Assembly: GCF_013307245.1 (NCBI RefSeq)
Contig: NZ_CP028941.1
Span: 62,001 to 126,000, forward strand
Direction of reading: 5' to 3'
Length of the DNA stretch: 64,000 nucleotides
Origin: Polynucleobacter antarcticus
GTDB lineage: Bacteria; Pseudomonadota; Gammaproteobacteria; Burkholderiales; Burkholderiaceae
Shown: positions 21,910 to 32,399 of the stretch, one piece after another
Numbering within the stretch: the stretch's first letter is position 1
Layout: each line of letters starts with the position of its first letter
The notes under the pieces: model-generated
Databases searched by the model: none
Seen by the model: the letters and a program-made list of their open reading frames with translations, nothing else
Told to the model about the DNA's origin: nothing
Made by a program: the position numbers and the translations under genes

Positions 21910-23373
21910 ATGGGTAAAGTCACTGGGTTTATGGAGTTTGAGCGCGTAGCGGAAACCTACGAAGCGCCTATTAAACGTCTTCATCATTACAAAGAGTTTG
22001 TTGTGACATTGACAGATGCTGAAGCTAAGGTGCAGGGCGCACGTTGTATGGATTGCGGTATTCCTTTTTGTAATAGCGGCTGTCCGGTAAACAATATCAT
22101 TCCGGATTTTAATGATTTGGTATTTCATGATGACTGGAAGAATGCATTAGATGTTTTGCAATCTACCAATAATTTCCCTGAATTCACGGGCCGTATTTGC
22201 CCAGCCCCTTGCGAGTCTGCTTGTACGCTAGGGATCAATAGTGAAGCCGTGGGTATTAAGTCTATCGAGCACGCGATTATTGACAAGGGTTGGGAAAATG
22301 GTTGGGTTGTACCGCAGCCTCCTAAAACTAAGACTGGTAAAAAGATTGCAGTGGTTGGTGGCGGACCTGCTGGTATGGCAGCAGCACAGCAATTAGCGCG
22401 CGTTGGTCATGATGTCACTGTATTTGAAAAGAATGACCGAGTGGGTGGACTACTGCGTTACGGCATCCCTGATTTTAAGATGGAGAAATGGCTGATCGAT
22501 CGCCGTGTCGAGCAGATGCAAGCTGAAGGCGTGAAGTTTGAAACGGGCGTTTTTGTGGGTAAGGAGGCCATTGGTATTGAAGTCAAAAATTACTCTACCA
22601 AAACCGTTTCTCCTGATCAGTTGATGAAAGATTTTGATGCAATTGTGATTACTGGCGGTGCTGAGCAGCCTCGTGACTTGCCAGTGCCAGGTCGCGAGTT
22701 AGCTGGTGTGCATTACGCTTTGGATTTCTTAATTCCACAAAATAAAGAGAATGCGGGTGATCTTAAAAGTGAGATTCGTGCAACTGATAAGCATGTTGTT
22801 GTGATTGGTGGCGGAGATACCGGATCTGATTGCGTCGGGACATCTAATCGCCATGGTGCGACCCAGATTACCCAGTTTGAATTGTTACCGCAGCCTCCAG
22901 AAGTGGAAAATAAGCCCTTAGTTTGGCCGTATTGGCCTACCAAGTTACGCACCTCTTCTTCGCATGAGGAAGGCTGTGAGCGTGATTGGTCTGTAGCTAC
23001 TAAGCGTTTTGAGGGTAAAGACGGCAAAGTAGAGAAGCTCATTGGGGTTCGCTTGGAGTGGAGAGACGGCAAGATGTCAGAAGTGCCAAACTCAGAATTT
23101 GAGATTAAGGCAGACTTGGTATTACTAGCGATGGGATTTGTATCACCTGCACAGCAGGTACTTACTGCCTTTGGCGTAGAAAAAGATGCTCGCGGTAACG
23201 CAAAAGCAACAGTTGACGGTCACAATGCGTACCAAACGAATGTGCCAAAAGTATTTGCGGCGGGTGATATGCGCCGGGGCCAATCTTTGGTTGTGTGGGC
23301 GATCCGTGAAGGCCGTCAGTGCGCTCAAGCAATAGACGAGTTCTTAATGGGGTCTTCCGTTCTTCCGCGATAA
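21910..23373 (+). CDS. gltD: Glutamate synthase (NADPH) small chain
   Basis: The 487-residue GltD passes electrons from NADPH to GltB through FAD and iron-sulfur clusters. The N-terminus has cysteine motifs for [4Fe-4S] clusters ([14 protein letters not shown] and [12 protein letters not shown]). The FAD site [19 protein letters not shown] is near residue 145 and the NADPH site [15 protein letters not shown] near 297. The C-terminus [20 protein letters not shown] is typical. It follows gltB by 38 bases; the two subunits form the holoenzyme. Confidence 0.95.
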   Translation: MGKVTGFMEFERVAETYEAPIKRLHHYKEFVVTLTDAEAKVQGARCMDCGIPFCNSGCPVNNIIPDFNDLVFHDDWKNALDVLQSTNNFPEFTGRICPAPCESACTLGINSEAVGIKSIEHAIIDKGWENGWVVPQPPKTKTGKKIAVVGGGPAGMAAAQQLARVGHDVTVFEKNDRVGGLLRYGIPDFKMEKWLIDRRVEQMQAEGVKFETGVFVGKEAIGIEVKNYSTKTVSPDQLMKDFDAIVITGGAEQPRDLPVPGRELAGVHYALDFLIPQNKENAGDLKSEIRATDKHVVVIGGGDTGSDCVGTSNRHGATQITQFELLPQPPEVENKPLVWPYWPTKLRTSSSHEEGCERDWSVATKRFEGKDGKVEKLIGVRLEWRDGKMSEVPNSEFEIKADLVLLAMGFVSPAQQVLTAFGVEKDARGNAKATVDGHNAYQTNVPKVFAAGDMRRGQSLVVWAIREGRQCAQAIDEFLMGSSVLPR

Positions 23374-23383
23374 TAGGGAGGAT

Positions 23384-24239
23384 ATGAATGGTGACCAGTC
23401 CAGCTTAGTGAGTACAAGTAAAGATCCCTTGGGCGAAGTTGTCGTTGCGATTAAAGATGTCAACTTTTCCTATGCACCAGGTGAGCGACAAATTTTGTCG
23501 GGACTCAATATGGAGTTTCGTCGTGGTCAGGTAGTCGCAGTGATGGGCGGTTCTGGTTGCGGTAAGACGACAATTCTGCGATTGATCGGCGGACAGTTCG
23601 CAGCCCAGTCAGGCCAAGTGCTATTCGAAGGTGCTGATGTTGGCAAGATGAGCTCAGCTGAGCTGATGGCGATTCGTCGCCGTATGGGTATGCTATTTCA
23701 GTTTGGTGCACTTTTTACAGACCTCAGTGTTTTTGAAAATGTTGCTTTTCCCTTGCGTGAGCATACCGATTTAAGTGAAGACTTATTGCGCTCATTAGTC
23801 TTGATGAAACTTAATGCCGTAGGCTTACGTGGTGCACGCGATTTGATGCCCTCACAAATTTCTGGAGGTATGGCACGGCGCGTGGCTTTAGCCAGAGCTA
23901 TTGCACTAGACCCTCCCTTGATCATGTATGACGAGCCTTTTGCTGGACTAGATCCGATTTCTTTAGGAATTACTGCGCGCCTGATCCGCGATCTTAATAA
24001 TGCCTTGGGTGCAACTAGCCTGTTAGTAACGCACGATGTGGAAGAGACATTTGAAATTGCAGACTATGTGTACTTTATCGCTAATGGGCGCATTGGTGCG
24101 CAAGGTACCCCAGCAGAATTAAGTCGCTCAACGGATCCTTTTGTACGTCAATTTTTTAGATGCCTGTCCTGATGGTCCTGTGCCATTTCACTATCCCGGC
24201 CAAACTCTGGAAGAAGATTTTGGGGTGCTACCCAAATGA
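23384..24239 (+). CDS. mlaF: MlaF lipid-transport ATPase, frameshifted at the C-terminus
   Basis: MlaF is the ATPase of the MlaFEDB complex that moves phospholipids between inner membrane and periplasmic MlaC. Walker A (GGSGCGKTTI), the ABC signature (ISGGMARRVAL), Walker B (LIMYDEPFAGLDP) and the H-loop (LVTHD) are intact. As sequenced, translation stops at 24172. Removing one T from six at 24152-24157 restores QFLDACPDGPVPFHYPG and a stop at 24237-24239 that overlaps the mlaE ATG by 4 bases. The restored product has 284 residues. The recovered operon overlap strongly supports a one-base indel. Confidence 0.93.
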
Positions 24240-25033
24240 ATATAATTTCTAAAGCTTTAGATTTATTTGGCGACCTCGGTTTTTTCATCCGCCGCAACTT
24301 AACTAGTCTTGGCTTAGCTGCACGGATGTTTGCAGCAGTGATCATGCGTTCCGCATTTTTATTAAAACGCCCACGTTTAGTGTCTGATCAAATTCTGTTT
24401 TTAGGAAATCATTCCTTTGTCATCATTGCGGTGTCTGGTTTATTCGTAGGTTTCGTTTTGGGCTTGCAGGGTTATTACACCCTCAATCGTTATGGCTCTG
24501 AGCAGGCCTTAGGCTTATTAGTCGCACTTTCTCTCACCCGAGAATTGGGCCCCGTCATTACTGCTTTGCTATTTGCAGGGCGTGCTGGTACTTCACTCAC
24601 TGCTGAAATTGGTTTGATGAAAGCGGGTGAGCAATTGAGTGCCATGGAGATGATGGCCGTAGATCCTTTGAGTCGTGTGATTGCGCCACGCCTTTGGGCT
24701 GGGATCATAGCCATGCCTATTTTGGCGACCATCTTTACTGCTGTGGGTGTCATCGGCGGTTACTTTGTCGGGGTTCCTCTGATTGGAGTGGATTCTGGTG
24801 CTTTCTGGTCACAAATGCAGGGTGGGGTTGATCTTTTTTCTGACATTGGCAATGGTTTGATTAAAAGTTTGGTTTTTGGTGTTGCGGTCACCTTTATTGC
24901 CCTTTATCAGGGTTATGAAGCTAAACCTACGCCTGAGGGTGTATCCCAAGCCACTACTCGGACTGTGGTGATCTCTTCTTTATCGGTTTTAGCATTAGAT
25001 TTCTTGCTGACCGCCATGATGTTCTCGAATTAG
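24236..25033 (+). CDS. mlaE: MlaE lipid-transport permease
   Basis: The 265-residue integral membrane protein belongs to the MlaE/YrbE permease family. Five or so hydrophobic segments are visible, with the conserved GLQGYYTLNRYG and LTRELGPVITALLFAGRAGTSLTAEIG-type core around residues 80-125 and EQLSAMEMMAVDP after it. It forms the membrane part of the Mla transporter. It overlaps the corrected mlaF end and precedes mlaD by 21 bases. Confidence 0.94.
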   Translation: MNIISKALDLFGDLGFFIRRNLTSLGLAARMFAAVIMRSAFLLKRPRLVSDQILFLGNHSFVIIAVSGLFVGFVLGLQGYYTLNRYGSEQALGLLVALSLTRELGPVITALLFAGRAGTSLTAEIGLMKAGEQLSAMEMMAVDPLSRVIAPRLWAGIIAMPILATIFTAVGVIGGYFVGVPLIGVDSGAFWSQMQGGVDLFSDIGNGLIKSLVFGVAVTFIALYQGYEAKPTPEGVSQATTRTVVISSLSVLALDFLLTAMMFSN

Positions 25034-25054
25034 AACGAATAAACTGGAACTCTT

Positions 25055-25549
25055 ATGAGAAAAAGTGCAATTGATATTTGGGTCGGCGTCTTTGTAGCCA
25101 TTGGCTTATTAGCCGCTTTATTTTTGGCTTTAAAAGTCGGCAATATGAATGCCGTTTCGTTTACGCCAACTTACAAAATTTCAGCGCGTTTTGACAATAT
25201 TGGCGGACTAAAGCCACGTGCCCCTGTAAAAAGTGCGGGAGTAGTGGTTGGACGTATTGCCAACATTTCTTTTGATGACAAGACCTATCAGGCAACGGTA
25301 GTCATGACGATTGAAGAAGGTTATCAGTTCCCCAAGGATTCGGCCGCTAAGATTTTGACTTCGGGACTGCTGGGCGAGCAATATATTGGGCTGGAGGCAG
25401 GTGGCTCAGATGCTATGTTAGTCGCTGGCGATAGGATTACTCAAACGCAGTCAGCAGTTGTTTTAGAAAACCTCATTAGCCAATTCTTGTACAACAAGGC
25501 TGCTGATAGCGGACAAGATAAAGGCCAAGATAAGGGCGCGTCAAAATAA
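25055..25549 (+). CDS. mlaD: MlaD, MCE-domain lipid-transport subunit
   Basis: The 164-residue product has one N-terminal membrane helix (about 8-28) and a single MCE domain with YKISARFDNIGGLKPRAPVK and LTSGLLGEQYIGLEAGGSD. MlaD forms a hexameric ring at the periplasmic face of MlaFEDB through which lipids pass. The C-terminal tail has a small GQDKGQDKG duplication. Its stop shares a base with the mlaA start (TAATG). Confidence 0.94.
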   Translation: MRKSAIDIWVGVFVAIGLLAALFLALKVGNMNAVSFTPTYKISARFDNIGGLKPRAPVKSAGVVVGRIANISFDDKTYQATVVMTIEEGYQFPKDSAAKILTSGLLGEQYIGLEAGGSDAMLVAGDRITQTQSAVVLENLISQFLYNKAADSGQDKGQDKGASK

Positions 25550-26295
25550 TGTATTTACTAGCAAAGCTTAAGCATATTATTTTGCTTGGTCTGATTACGA
25601 CCATGGTGGGTTGTGCGTCTATTCCTGCTGGCGTTGCACCTTCTCCTAATGACCCTTGGGAGCCTTTTAATCGTTCTGTATTTGAGTTTAATGAGGGCTT
25701 GGACTCGTATGTTCTCAAGCCCGTGGTAAAGGGTTATCGCTTTGTTTTGCCAGAATTTGTGCGTGATGGAATATATAACTTCTTCAGCAATTACAGCGAC
25801 ATCTACACTGCTTTGCAAAACTTGCTTCAAGGTAAACCAAGTTTGGCCTTTAGTGATCTCATGCGCGTAGTTGTCAATACCACCTTTGGTTTAGGTGGCT
25901 TGATTGATATGGCAACACCTGGCGGTCTACCAAAACACAAAGAGGATTGGGGTCAAACCTTTGGTGTCTGGGGTCTTCCCTCTGGCCCTTATGTTGTTTT
26001 GCCATTTTTTGGCCCAAGCACTGTACGCGATACCTTGGGAACAGCAGCCGATCTGGAGTCAGACTATCTATTTGCTTACGTTAAAGATATTGGCTTACGG
26101 AATAGTATTACTGGCTTACGGGTAGTCAATGCACGTAATACCTATTACGAGGCAGGTGACTTATTAGATGGCGCGGCTATTGATAAGTACAGCTTTGTGC
26201 GGGATGCGTATATTCAGCGGCGTGAGTATCAAATCAATGAATCGCGCGATGATGACGAGTCGGTGATCCCCATTTATCAAAATCCTTACGAATAG
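25549..26295 (+). CDS. mlaA: MlaA (VacJ) outer-membrane lipoprotein
   Basis: The 248-residue lipoprotein has a signal peptide with lipobox MVGC (Cys-22), then the VacJ family core: DPWEPFNRSVFEFNEGLD, LPEFVRDGIYNFFSNYSD, LRNTTFG-like VVNTTFGLGGLIDMAT and EDWGQTFGVWGLPSGPYVVL. MlaA takes mislocalised phospholipids out of the outer leaflet of the outer membrane and passes them to MlaC. Within the mla operon, between mlaD and mlaC. Confidence 0.95.
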   Translation: MYLLAKLKHIILLGLITTMVGCASIPAGVAPSPNDPWEPFNRSVFEFNEGLDSYVLKPVVKGYRFVLPEFVRDGIYNFFSNYSDIYTALQNLLQGKPSLAFSDLMRVVVNTTFGLGGLIDMATPGGLPKHKEDWGQTFGVWGLPSGPYVVLPFFGPSTVRDTLGTAADLESDYLFAYVKDIGLRNSITGLRVVNARNTYYEAGDLLDGAAIDKYSFVRDAYIQRREYQINESRDDDESVIPIYQNPYE

Positions 26296-26311
26296 CCTTG
26301 ATCGAGAAAAT

Positions 26312-26959
26312 ATGAAAAGCAACAAAACTATTCAACAATACTGCCTCGCCTTGTGCGCTGGCTTTTTCTTGATGTCTGCCAGTGTCAGTGCACAAACAGT
26401 GGATCAGTCAACGCCAGATGGCCTGATTAAAGCGGTAGTTTCTGATGTGATGGCATCAGTCAAGTCTGATCCTGAGATTCAGAAGGGGAATGTCCCTCGC
26501 ATTGTAGATTTGGTCGAAAAGAAAATTGTTCCCTATACCGATATGCGTCGCACGACAGAGATGGCGATGGGGCCTAATTGGAAAAAGGCAAGTCCAGAAC
26601 AACAGGCGCAGCTAGTCAGTGAATTTAAGAGTTTATTAATTCGTACTTATTCTGGAGCATTAAGCCAGCTGAGAGATCAAACAATTCAATTCAAGCCCCT
26701 GCGGGCTGCTCCCGATGATAAAGAAGTAGTGGTCAGAACAGTCGTGATTGGTCGAGGGGATCCTATCCCGCTAGATTACCGCTTAGAGAAAACTCCCAGT
26801 GGTTGGAGGGTCTATGACATCAACATTATGGGCGCTTGGTTGATAGAGGCTTATCGCAATCAGTTCGCCAATCAGATTAGTCAGAACGGCATTGAGGGCT
26901 TAGTGAAGTTTTTGCAGGATCGCAATAAACAATTAGCTGCTGCAAAGCCCACTAATTAA
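26312..26959 (+). CDS. mlaC: MlaC periplasmic phospholipid-binding protein
   Basis: The 215-residue product has a cleavable signal peptide (about 1-29, ending SVSAQ) and the MlaC/Ttg2D fold with KIVPYTDMRRTTEMAMGPNWKKASPEQQ split across family positions 70-100, and the conserved VYDINIMGAWLIEAYRNQF near the C-terminus. It shuttles lipids between outer-membrane MlaA and inner-membrane MlaFEDB. It lies 16 bases after mlaA. Confidence 0.93.
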   Translation: MKSNKTIQQYCLALCAGFFLMSASVSAQTVDQSTPDGLIKAVVSDVMASVKSDPEIQKGNVPRIVDLVEKKIVPYTDMRRTTEMAMGPNWKKASPEQQAQLVSEFKSLLIRTYSGALSQLRDQTIQFKPLRAAPDDKEVVVRTVVIGRGDPIPLDYRLEKTPSGWRVYDINIMGAWLIEAYRNQFANQISQNGIEGLVKFLQDRNKQLAAAKPTN

Positions 26960-26972
26960 AGACTGAGAGAGA

Positions 26973-27233
26973 ATGCCTTTTTTACTTCCTGTCGCAGTGA
27001 CACAAGAGAATGCATCGCACTTAGAGATAGAGGGGCTACGTAATGTAGTCGCATTAGGATTAGTAGATTGCTCACAATTACATGACTTTGACTCTACCGT
27101 CCTAACAGTACTACTCGCATGGCAGAAAAAACTTCAGGCAGTTGGTCAGCAGATGTCTGTATTGAATGCGCCTGAGAAATTAAAAGTTCTAGCTGGTGTA
27201 TATGGCGTGGCCGAGTTGCTAGGCCTGTCATAG
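26973..27233 (+). CDS. mlaB: MlaB-like STAS-domain protein
   Basis: The 86-residue protein matches a small STAS domain; the segment VDCSQLHDFDSTVLTVLLAWQ carries the Asp-Ser/Thr motif typical of STAS proteins, followed by QVSVLNAPEKLKVLAGVY-like sequence. MlaB binds MlaF and is needed for transporter assembly and activity in E. coli. Assignment rests on motif and its place at the end of mlaFEDAC. Confidence 0.85.
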   Translation: MPFLLPVAVTQENASHLEIEGLRNVVALGLVDCSQLHDFDSTVLTVLLAWQKKLQAVGQQMSVLNAPEKLKVLAGVYGVAELLGLS

Positions 27234-27234
27234 C

Positions 27235-27987
27235 ATGCACTCTGCGATCTCGATTAAACACATATCAAAAAACTATGGTGCGCTTCAAGCACTAGATCAG
27301 GTTTCCTTGTCAATTGAACAGGGTGAGTTTTTTGGTTTACTAGGTCCTAATGGGGCAGGTAAAACAACCCTCATTTCTATATTGGCGGGTTTAGTAACTA
27401 CGGATCAGGGTACCGCCGCGATTATGGGCGCTGATGTGCAAGCCAATTTTCGTGAGGCACGCCGAATGTTGGGAGTAGTGCCGCAAGAGTTGGTATTTGA
27501 CCCCTTTTTTACTGTGCGAGAAACCCTCCAATTTCAGTCAGGCTATTTTGGCATTCGCAATAATGATTCCTGGATCGAAGAGATTATGACTAACCTCGAT
27601 CTCACTTCAAAGGCAGATAGTAATATGCGCGCCTTATCAGGCGGAATGAAACGGCGCGTACTGGTTGCCCAAGCGCTGGTGCATAGACCACCAGTGATCA
27701 TCTTAGATGAGCCAACAGCAGGAGTAGATGTCGAGTTACGTCAATCCCTTTGGCAATTTATTAGTCGTCTAAATCAAGATGGCCATACGATTGTATTAAC
27801 AACGCACTATCTGGAAGAGGCTGAAGCACTATGCCAGCGGATTGCGATGCTCAAGCAAGGCAAGATTGTTGCGCTAGATACTACGGCCAATTTGTTGAGT
27901 CAGTATGGCTCTGTCAAAAAAGATGGTGAAGGTAAAACAGACTTAGAAGATGTCTTCGTGAATATTATGTCGGGAAGCCCTAAGTGA
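27235..27987 (+). CDS. ABC transporter ATP-binding protein (YadG-like)
   Basis: The 250-residue ATPase has Walker A LGPNGAGKTTL, signature LSGGMKRRVLVAQ, Walker B VIILDEPTAGVD and H-loop LTTHYLEEAE, all intact. It resembles YadG/ABC-2-type exporters. It starts 1 base after mlaB and overlaps the next gene, a matching permease. The same pair follows mla genes in other Burkholderiales, but its substrate is unknown; a role in envelope lipid or polysaccharide export is only suggested by location. Confidence 0.9.
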   Translation: MHSAISIKHISKNYGALQALDQVSLSIEQGEFFGLLGPNGAGKTTLISILAGLVTTDQGTAAIMGADVQANFREARRMLGVVPQELVFDPFFTVRETLQFQSGYFGIRNNDSWIEEIMTNLDLTSKADSNMRALSGGMKRRVLVAQALVHRPPVIILDEPTAGVDVELRQSLWQFISRLNQDGHTIVLTTHYLEEAEALCQRIAMLKQGKIVALDTTANLLSQYGSVKKDGEGKTDLEDVFVNIMSGSPK

Positions 27988-28784
27988 AGCCCGAAGTGAA
28001 GCCTATTCTGAGTAAACCCCTGATGATCTACGGTAGCGGTTTCCCCACCTTGCTCCGTAAAGAAATTAAGCGTTTTTATAAAGTAGGTTTTCAGACGGTG
28101 GCAGCCCCAGTGCTCACTGCTATTTTGTATCTGATGATTTTTGGTCATGTACTAGAGGGTAAAGAAGTATATGGACGCTTGAGCTACACCACCTTTTTGA
28201 TTCCTGGTCTGGTCATGATGAGCGTATTGCAAAATGCTTTTGCGAATACTTCCTCATCCTTGATTCAGTCTAAGGTAACCGGTAATTTAGTGTTTGTATT
28301 ACTGGCACCGTTTAGTCATCTGGAGTTTTATGCTGCCTATGTTCTCGCAGCGGTGTTTCGTGGTGTCATGGTTGGTCTAGGCGTCTTGGCGATCACTGCC
28401 TGGTATGCCCCACCTGCATTTGAGTACCCTCTATGGATATTGACATTTGCTTTTCTGGGCGCTGCTATTTTAGGAAGCATGGGTTTAATTGCCGGTATTT
28501 GGGCTGATAAATACGATCAGCTAGCCGCTTTCCAGAATTTCATCATCATGCCGGCAACGATGCTATCGGGGGTGTTTTATTCTATTCATTCCTTACCAGT
28601 CGCGTGGCAAACAGTTTCGCATTTCAATCCATTTTTCTACATGATCGATGGATTCCGTTATGGCTTCTTTGGTGTATCGGATATCTCGCCTTGGAATAGT
28701 TTGGCGATTGTAGTCAGCTTCTTTATTCTCGTTTCTGTAGTTGCTTTGCGTTTATTACAAAAAGGCTATAAGTTAAGAAATTAG
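27984..28784 (+). CDS. ABC-2 type transporter permease (YadH-like)
   Basis: The 266-residue protein has six predicted membrane segments and the ABC-2 permease pattern, with RKEIKRFYKVGFQTVAAPVL at the start and NFIIMPATMLSGVFYSIHSL in the second half. It starts with GTG at 27984, overlapping the ATPase stop by 4 bases (GTGA), so translation is coupled. It forms the membrane half of the transporter with the preceding gene. Substrate unknown. Confidence 0.9.
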   Translation: MKPEVKPILSKPLMIYGSGFPTLLRKEIKRFYKVGFQTVAAPVLTAILYLMIFGHVLEGKEVYGRLSYTTFLIPGLVMMSVLQNAFANTSSSLIQSKVTGNLVFVLLAPFSHLEFYAAYVLAAVFRGVMVGLGVLAITAWYAPPAFEYPLWILTFAFLGAAILGSMGLIAGIWADKYDQLAAFQNFIIMPATMLSGVFYSIHSLPVAWQTVSHFNPFFYMIDGFRYGFFGVSDISPWNSLAIVVSFFILVSVVALRLLQKGYKLRN

Positions 28785-28855
28785 TAGAGCATTAAAATTA
28801 GCAGTGAATTCGGTAGTACGTCATTAGCCATGAAGAATAAAATCAGGAGTTAAAA

Positions 28856-29104
28856 ATGTTGCCAACCCCAAAACAAATTGAGGACTATATCCAGCAAGGA
28901 GTAGCCTGCACATACCTTCAGGTTGAGGGTGATGGACAACATTTTTTTGCCACCATTGTGAGTCCTGATTTTGAAGGCAAGCGCTTGATACAGCGTCATC
29001 AATTGGTCTATGCTGCCATGGGTGATCGTATGAAGGCTGAAGTGCATGCCTTATCAATTAAAGCATTTACCCCCGAAGAGTTTGCAAAAAACACCGCTGC
29101 TTAA
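28856..29104 (+). CDS. ibaG: BolA-family protein IbaG
   Basis: The 82-residue protein is a BolA-like protein of the IbaG (YrbA) type, with the conserved FEGKRLIQRHQLVYAAMGDRM segment whose His can bind a [2Fe-2S] cluster together with a monothiol glutaredoxin. A CAGGAG ribosome site precedes the ATG. It lies directly before murA, the same pairing as ibaG-murA in E. coli. A partner glutaredoxin (grxD) is at 55284-55595. Confidence 0.92.
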   Translation: MLPTPKQIEDYIQQGVACTYLQVEGDGQHFFATIVSPDFEGKRLIQRHQLVYAAMGDRMKAEVHALSIKAFTPEEFAKNTAA

Positions 29105-29125
29105 GATTGTTACGGAAATAGAGTC

Positions 29126-30400
29126 ATGGATAAATTACGGATGTTGGGTGGCACGCCACTCAAGGGAGAGGTACTGATTGCTGGGGCTAAAAATGCTGCA
29201 TTACCAATTTTGTGCGCCTGCCTCTTAACAGATCAACCTATTTCACTGCGCAATGTGCCAGATTTACAAGATGTGCGCACGATGCTCAAGTTGTTGCAAG
29301 AAATTGGTGTCACTGTATCTTTTCCGGATGCGAGTAATCGCAATCATGTAGTTCTTAGTGCAGCAAATATTAAAAGCTCAGAAGCAACCTACGAGATGGT
29401 AAAAACCATGCGCGCTTCTATTCTGGTGTTAGGCCCTCTTTTGGCCAGAATGCATAGTGCAAAAGTGTCTTTGCCTGGGGGATGCGCTATTGGCGCGCGT
29501 CCAGTCGATCAGCATATTAAAGGCCTTAAGGCGATGGGTGCCACGATTAACATTAAGGGTGGCTATATTCAAGCAGCGACCCAGTCACCCGATGGTCGTT
29601 TGCAAGGTGCCTCGATTTTGACCGATATGATTACTGTCACGGGCACTGAAAATTTATTGATGGCAGCTACCCTGGCATCCGGCATAACGATTTTAGAAAA
29701 TGCTGCCCGCGAACCTGAAGTGGGTGACTTAGCTGATCTGTTGGTGAAGATGGGTGCAAAGATCACCGGAATTGGTAGTGATCGACTGGTGATTGAGGGG
29801 GTTGAAAAACTTCATAGTGCTGAGCATGCGGTGATTGCTGATCGTATTGAGGCAGGCACTTTCCTATGTGCAGTTGCCGCCGCCGGGGGTGAGGTCTTGG
29901 TAAAACATTGCCGCCCAGATACATTAGATGCGGTCCTAGTCAAGCTGAAGGAGGCTGGTCTAAAGATGGAAGTAGGACCTGACTGGATCAAGGCTTCCAT
30001 GACAGGCCGCCCTAAGGCAGTCAATTTTCGTACTTCTGAATACCCTGCCTTTCCAACAGATATGCAGGCACAACTCATGGCAGTCAATGCCATTGCTTCA
30101 GGCACTTCTACAATTACCGAAACCATCTTTGAAAATCGCTTTATGCATGTTCAAGAGCTCAACCGCTTAGGGGCAGATATCGCGATTGAGGGCAATACCG
30201 CTATTGCTCAGGGAGTCGAAAAGCTTTCTGGGGCAGTGGTGATGGCGACCGATTTGCGCGCATCTGCTAGTTTGGTGATTGCGGGCTTAGCTGCTCAAGG
30301 TGAAACCCAGGTAGACCGGATTTATCACTTAGATCGTGGATATGACCGCATGGAGCAAAAGTTGACCTTATTAGGGGCCAACATTCAGCGAGTGAAGTAA
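29126..30400 (+). CDS. murA: UDP-N-acetylglucosamine 1-carboxyvinyltransferase
   Basis: MurA catalyses the first committed step of peptidoglycan synthesis by transferring enolpyruvate from PEP to UDP-GlcNAc. The 424-residue product has [15 protein letters not shown] near the start, the catalytic cysteine in [15 protein letters not shown] (about residue 116), and [15 protein letters not shown]. The Cys form is the fosfomycin-sensitive type. It lies between ibaG and hisG; this murA-hisG link is common in betaproteobacteria. Confidence 0.96.
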   Translation: MDKLRMLGGTPLKGEVLIAGAKNAALPILCACLLTDQPISLRNVPDLQDVRTMLKLLQEIGVTVSFPDASNRNHVVLSAANIKSSEATYEMVKTMRASILVLGPLLARMHSAKVSLPGGCAIGARPVDQHIKGLKAMGATINIKGGYIQAATQSPDGRLQGASILTDMITVTGTENLLMAATLASGITILENAAREPEVGDLADLLVKMGAKITGIGSDRLVIEGVEKLHSAEHAVIADRIEAGTFLCAVAAAGGEVLVKHCRPDTLDAVLVKLKEAGLKMEVGPDWIKASMTGRPKAVNFRTSEYPAFPTDMQAQLMAVNAIASGTSTITETIFENRFMHVQELNRLGADIAIEGNTAIAQGVEKLSGAVVMATDLRASASLVIAGLAAQGETQVDRIYHLDRGYDRMEQKLTLLGANIQRVK

Positions 30401-30420
30401 GCCTGATGGATAATTAGTCC

Positions 30421-31047
30421 ATGAAGTTAACTTTAGCCCTTTCGAAGGGGCGCATCTTCGAAGAAACCGCCCAGATCTTATCTAAGATCGGCATTCGTCC
30501 GCTGGAAGATCCTGAAAAGTCACGCAAACTCATTATTGAGACCTCCAATCCTGAAGTACGCCTCATTATTGTGCGTGCTTCGGACGTTCCTACCTATGTT
30601 CAATTTGGTGGCGCCGATTTTGGTGTAGCTGGTCTGGATGTATTGATGGAGAACGGCACGGATGGTTTGTATGTACCCTTCGATCTTCAGATTGCTCGAT
30701 GCCGCATGTCTGTTGCTGTCAAAGAAGGATTTGATTACGCTGCCGCAGTCAAACAAGGCTCTCGCTTAAAAGTGGCAACCAAGTATGTCAACTGTGCACG
30801 AGAGCACTTTGCAAATAAGGGCGTACATATTGATACGATCCACTTATACGGTTCTATGGAGTTAGCCCCACTAGTGGGTTTGGCCGATGCGATCGTGGAT
30901 CTGGTTTCTACCGGCAATACCTTGCGAGCAAATGGCTTAGTTGAAGTCGAACAGATTGCCGATATTAGTGCGCGCCTGGTTGTGAATCAAGCTTCTTATA
31001 AACGTAAGCGTGCGCAATTGCAGCCATTTTTTGAGCTTCTAAAATAA
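30421..31047 (+). CDS. hisG: ATP phosphoribosyltransferase, short form
   Basis: HisG starts histidine synthesis by joining ATP and PRPP. At 208 residues it is the short HisG-S form, which lacks the C-terminal regulatory domain and needs a separate HisZ subunit; none is in this window. Family motifs include [41 protein letters not shown] and the PRPP loop [18 protein letters not shown]. It begins the his cluster, 2 bases ahead of hisD. Confidence 0.95.
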   Translation: MKLTLALSKGRIFEETAQILSKIGIRPLEDPEKSRKLIIETSNPEVRLIIVRASDVPTYVQFGGADFGVAGLDVLMENGTDGLYVPFDLQIARCRMSVAVKEGFDYAAAVKQGSRLKVATKYVNCAREHFANKGVHIDTIHLYGSMELAPLVGLADAIVDLVSTGNTLRANGLVEVEQIADISARLVVNQASYKRKRAQLQPFFELLK

Positions 31048-31049
31048 GT

Positions 31050-32372
31050 ATGTCAGCAGAAATTAATATTCAGCGTCTTCATAGTAAAGAGGTAGGCTTT
31101 AAAGAAACACTCATGTCTAGCCTGTCTTTGCCGATGGCGGATGACGATGCTATTGATGCTGCAGTGGTTAAGATCTTGGCGCAAGTAAAAGAGCGTGGCG
31201 ATACTGCTGTCCTTGAGTTCACAAAACAATTTGATCGTTTAAGTGTGGATAGTGTTTCTCAATTAGAGATTTCTAGCCAAGAGCTAGAGAAGGCTTATCA
31301 GAGCTTACCGGCAGAACAAAAAAATGCATTGGATATCGCTGCACAACGGGTGCGCGCTTATCACGAGCAGCAAAAAATAGAAGCGGGTTGCCATTCTTGG
31401 GAATACACCGAGGCTGATGGCACGCGCTTGGGTCAGAAGGTTACCCCTTTAGATCGAGTAGGGATCTATGTGCCCGGTGGCAAGGCAGCCTATCCATCAT
31501 CAGTATTAATGAATGCCATTCCAGCAAAGGTCGCTGGGGTTAGTGAAGTCATCATGGTTGTGCCTACACCAGATGGTGCACGTAACCCACTCGTACTTGC
31601 GGCAGCTTATTTAGCGGGCGTAGATAGAGTCTTTACGATTGGCGGGGCACAGGCTGTGGGTGCATTAGCCTATGGTACAAAAACAATTCCTTCGGTTGAT
31701 AAGATTGTGGGTCCTGGTAATGCCTATGTAGCAGCAGCCAAGCGAAGAGTATTTGGTACGGTAGGCATCGATATGATTGCTGGTCCTTCAGAAATCTTGA
31801 TCTTGTGTGATGGCACTAGTCATTCAGATTGGATTGCGATGGATCTATTTTCTCAAGCGGAGCATGATGAGTTAGCACAATCTATTTTGCTTTGCCCGGA
31901 TGCTGCTTTTATTGAGCAAGTGCAAGCAAGCATTAATAAACTATTGCCAGAGATGCCCAGAAAGAAAGTGATTGAAGCATCACTTACCAATCGTGCTCTA
32001 TTGATACAAGTACAGGATATGGCAGAAGCTTGTGAGATTGCTAACGATATCGCCGCTGAGCATTTAGAAATTTGCGCTACTAATCCACGTCAATGGTCGG
32101 AATTGATTCGTCATGCGGGTGCGATCTTTATGGGAAATTACACTAGTGAGTCATTAGGTGATTACTGTGCTGGCCCTAATCACGTATTACCCACCGCGCG
32201 TACTGCACGCTTCTCATCACCATTAGGTGTTTATGATTTTATAAAACGCTCGAGCATGATTGAAGTCAGTGAAGCAGGGGCGCAAACACTAGGTGCAGTA
32301 GCAAGTACACTTGCGCACGGTGAGGGCTTGCAGGCCCATGCGCGGGCAGCGGAGATGCGGCTCAAGAAGTAA
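31050..32372 (+). CDS. hisD: Histidinol dehydrogenase
   Basis: HisD performs the last two steps of histidine synthesis, oxidising histidinol to histidine with NAD and zinc. The 440-residue enzyme shows [18 protein letters not shown], the NAD-binding/signature region [16 protein letters not shown] and [11 protein letters not shown], the catalytic [14 protein letters not shown] and [20 protein letters not shown]. Complete. It is followed by hisC on the opposite strand. Confidence 0.95.
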   Translation: MSAEINIQRLHSKEVGFKETLMSSLSLPMADDDAIDAAVVKILAQVKERGDTAVLEFTKQFDRLSVDSVSQLEISSQELEKAYQSLPAEQKNALDIAAQRVRAYHEQQKIEAGCHSWEYTEADGTRLGQKVTPLDRVGIYVPGGKAAYPSSVLMNAIPAKVAGVSEVIMVVPTPDGARNPLVLAAAYLAGVDRVFTIGGAQAVGALAYGTKTIPSVDKIVGPGNAYVAAAKRRVFGTVGIDMIAGPSEILILCDGTSHSDWIAMDLFSQAEHDELAQSILLCPDAAFIEQVQASINKLLPEMPRKKVIEASLTNRALLIQVQDMAEACEIANDIAAEHLEICATNPRQWSELIRHAGAIFMGNYTSESLGDYCAGPNHVLPTARTARFSSPLGVYDFIKRSSMIEVSEAGAQTLGAVASTLAHGEGLQAHARAAEMRLKK

Positions 32373-32399
32373 AGCGGCAGCCTAAATCTCAGTCTGCAT

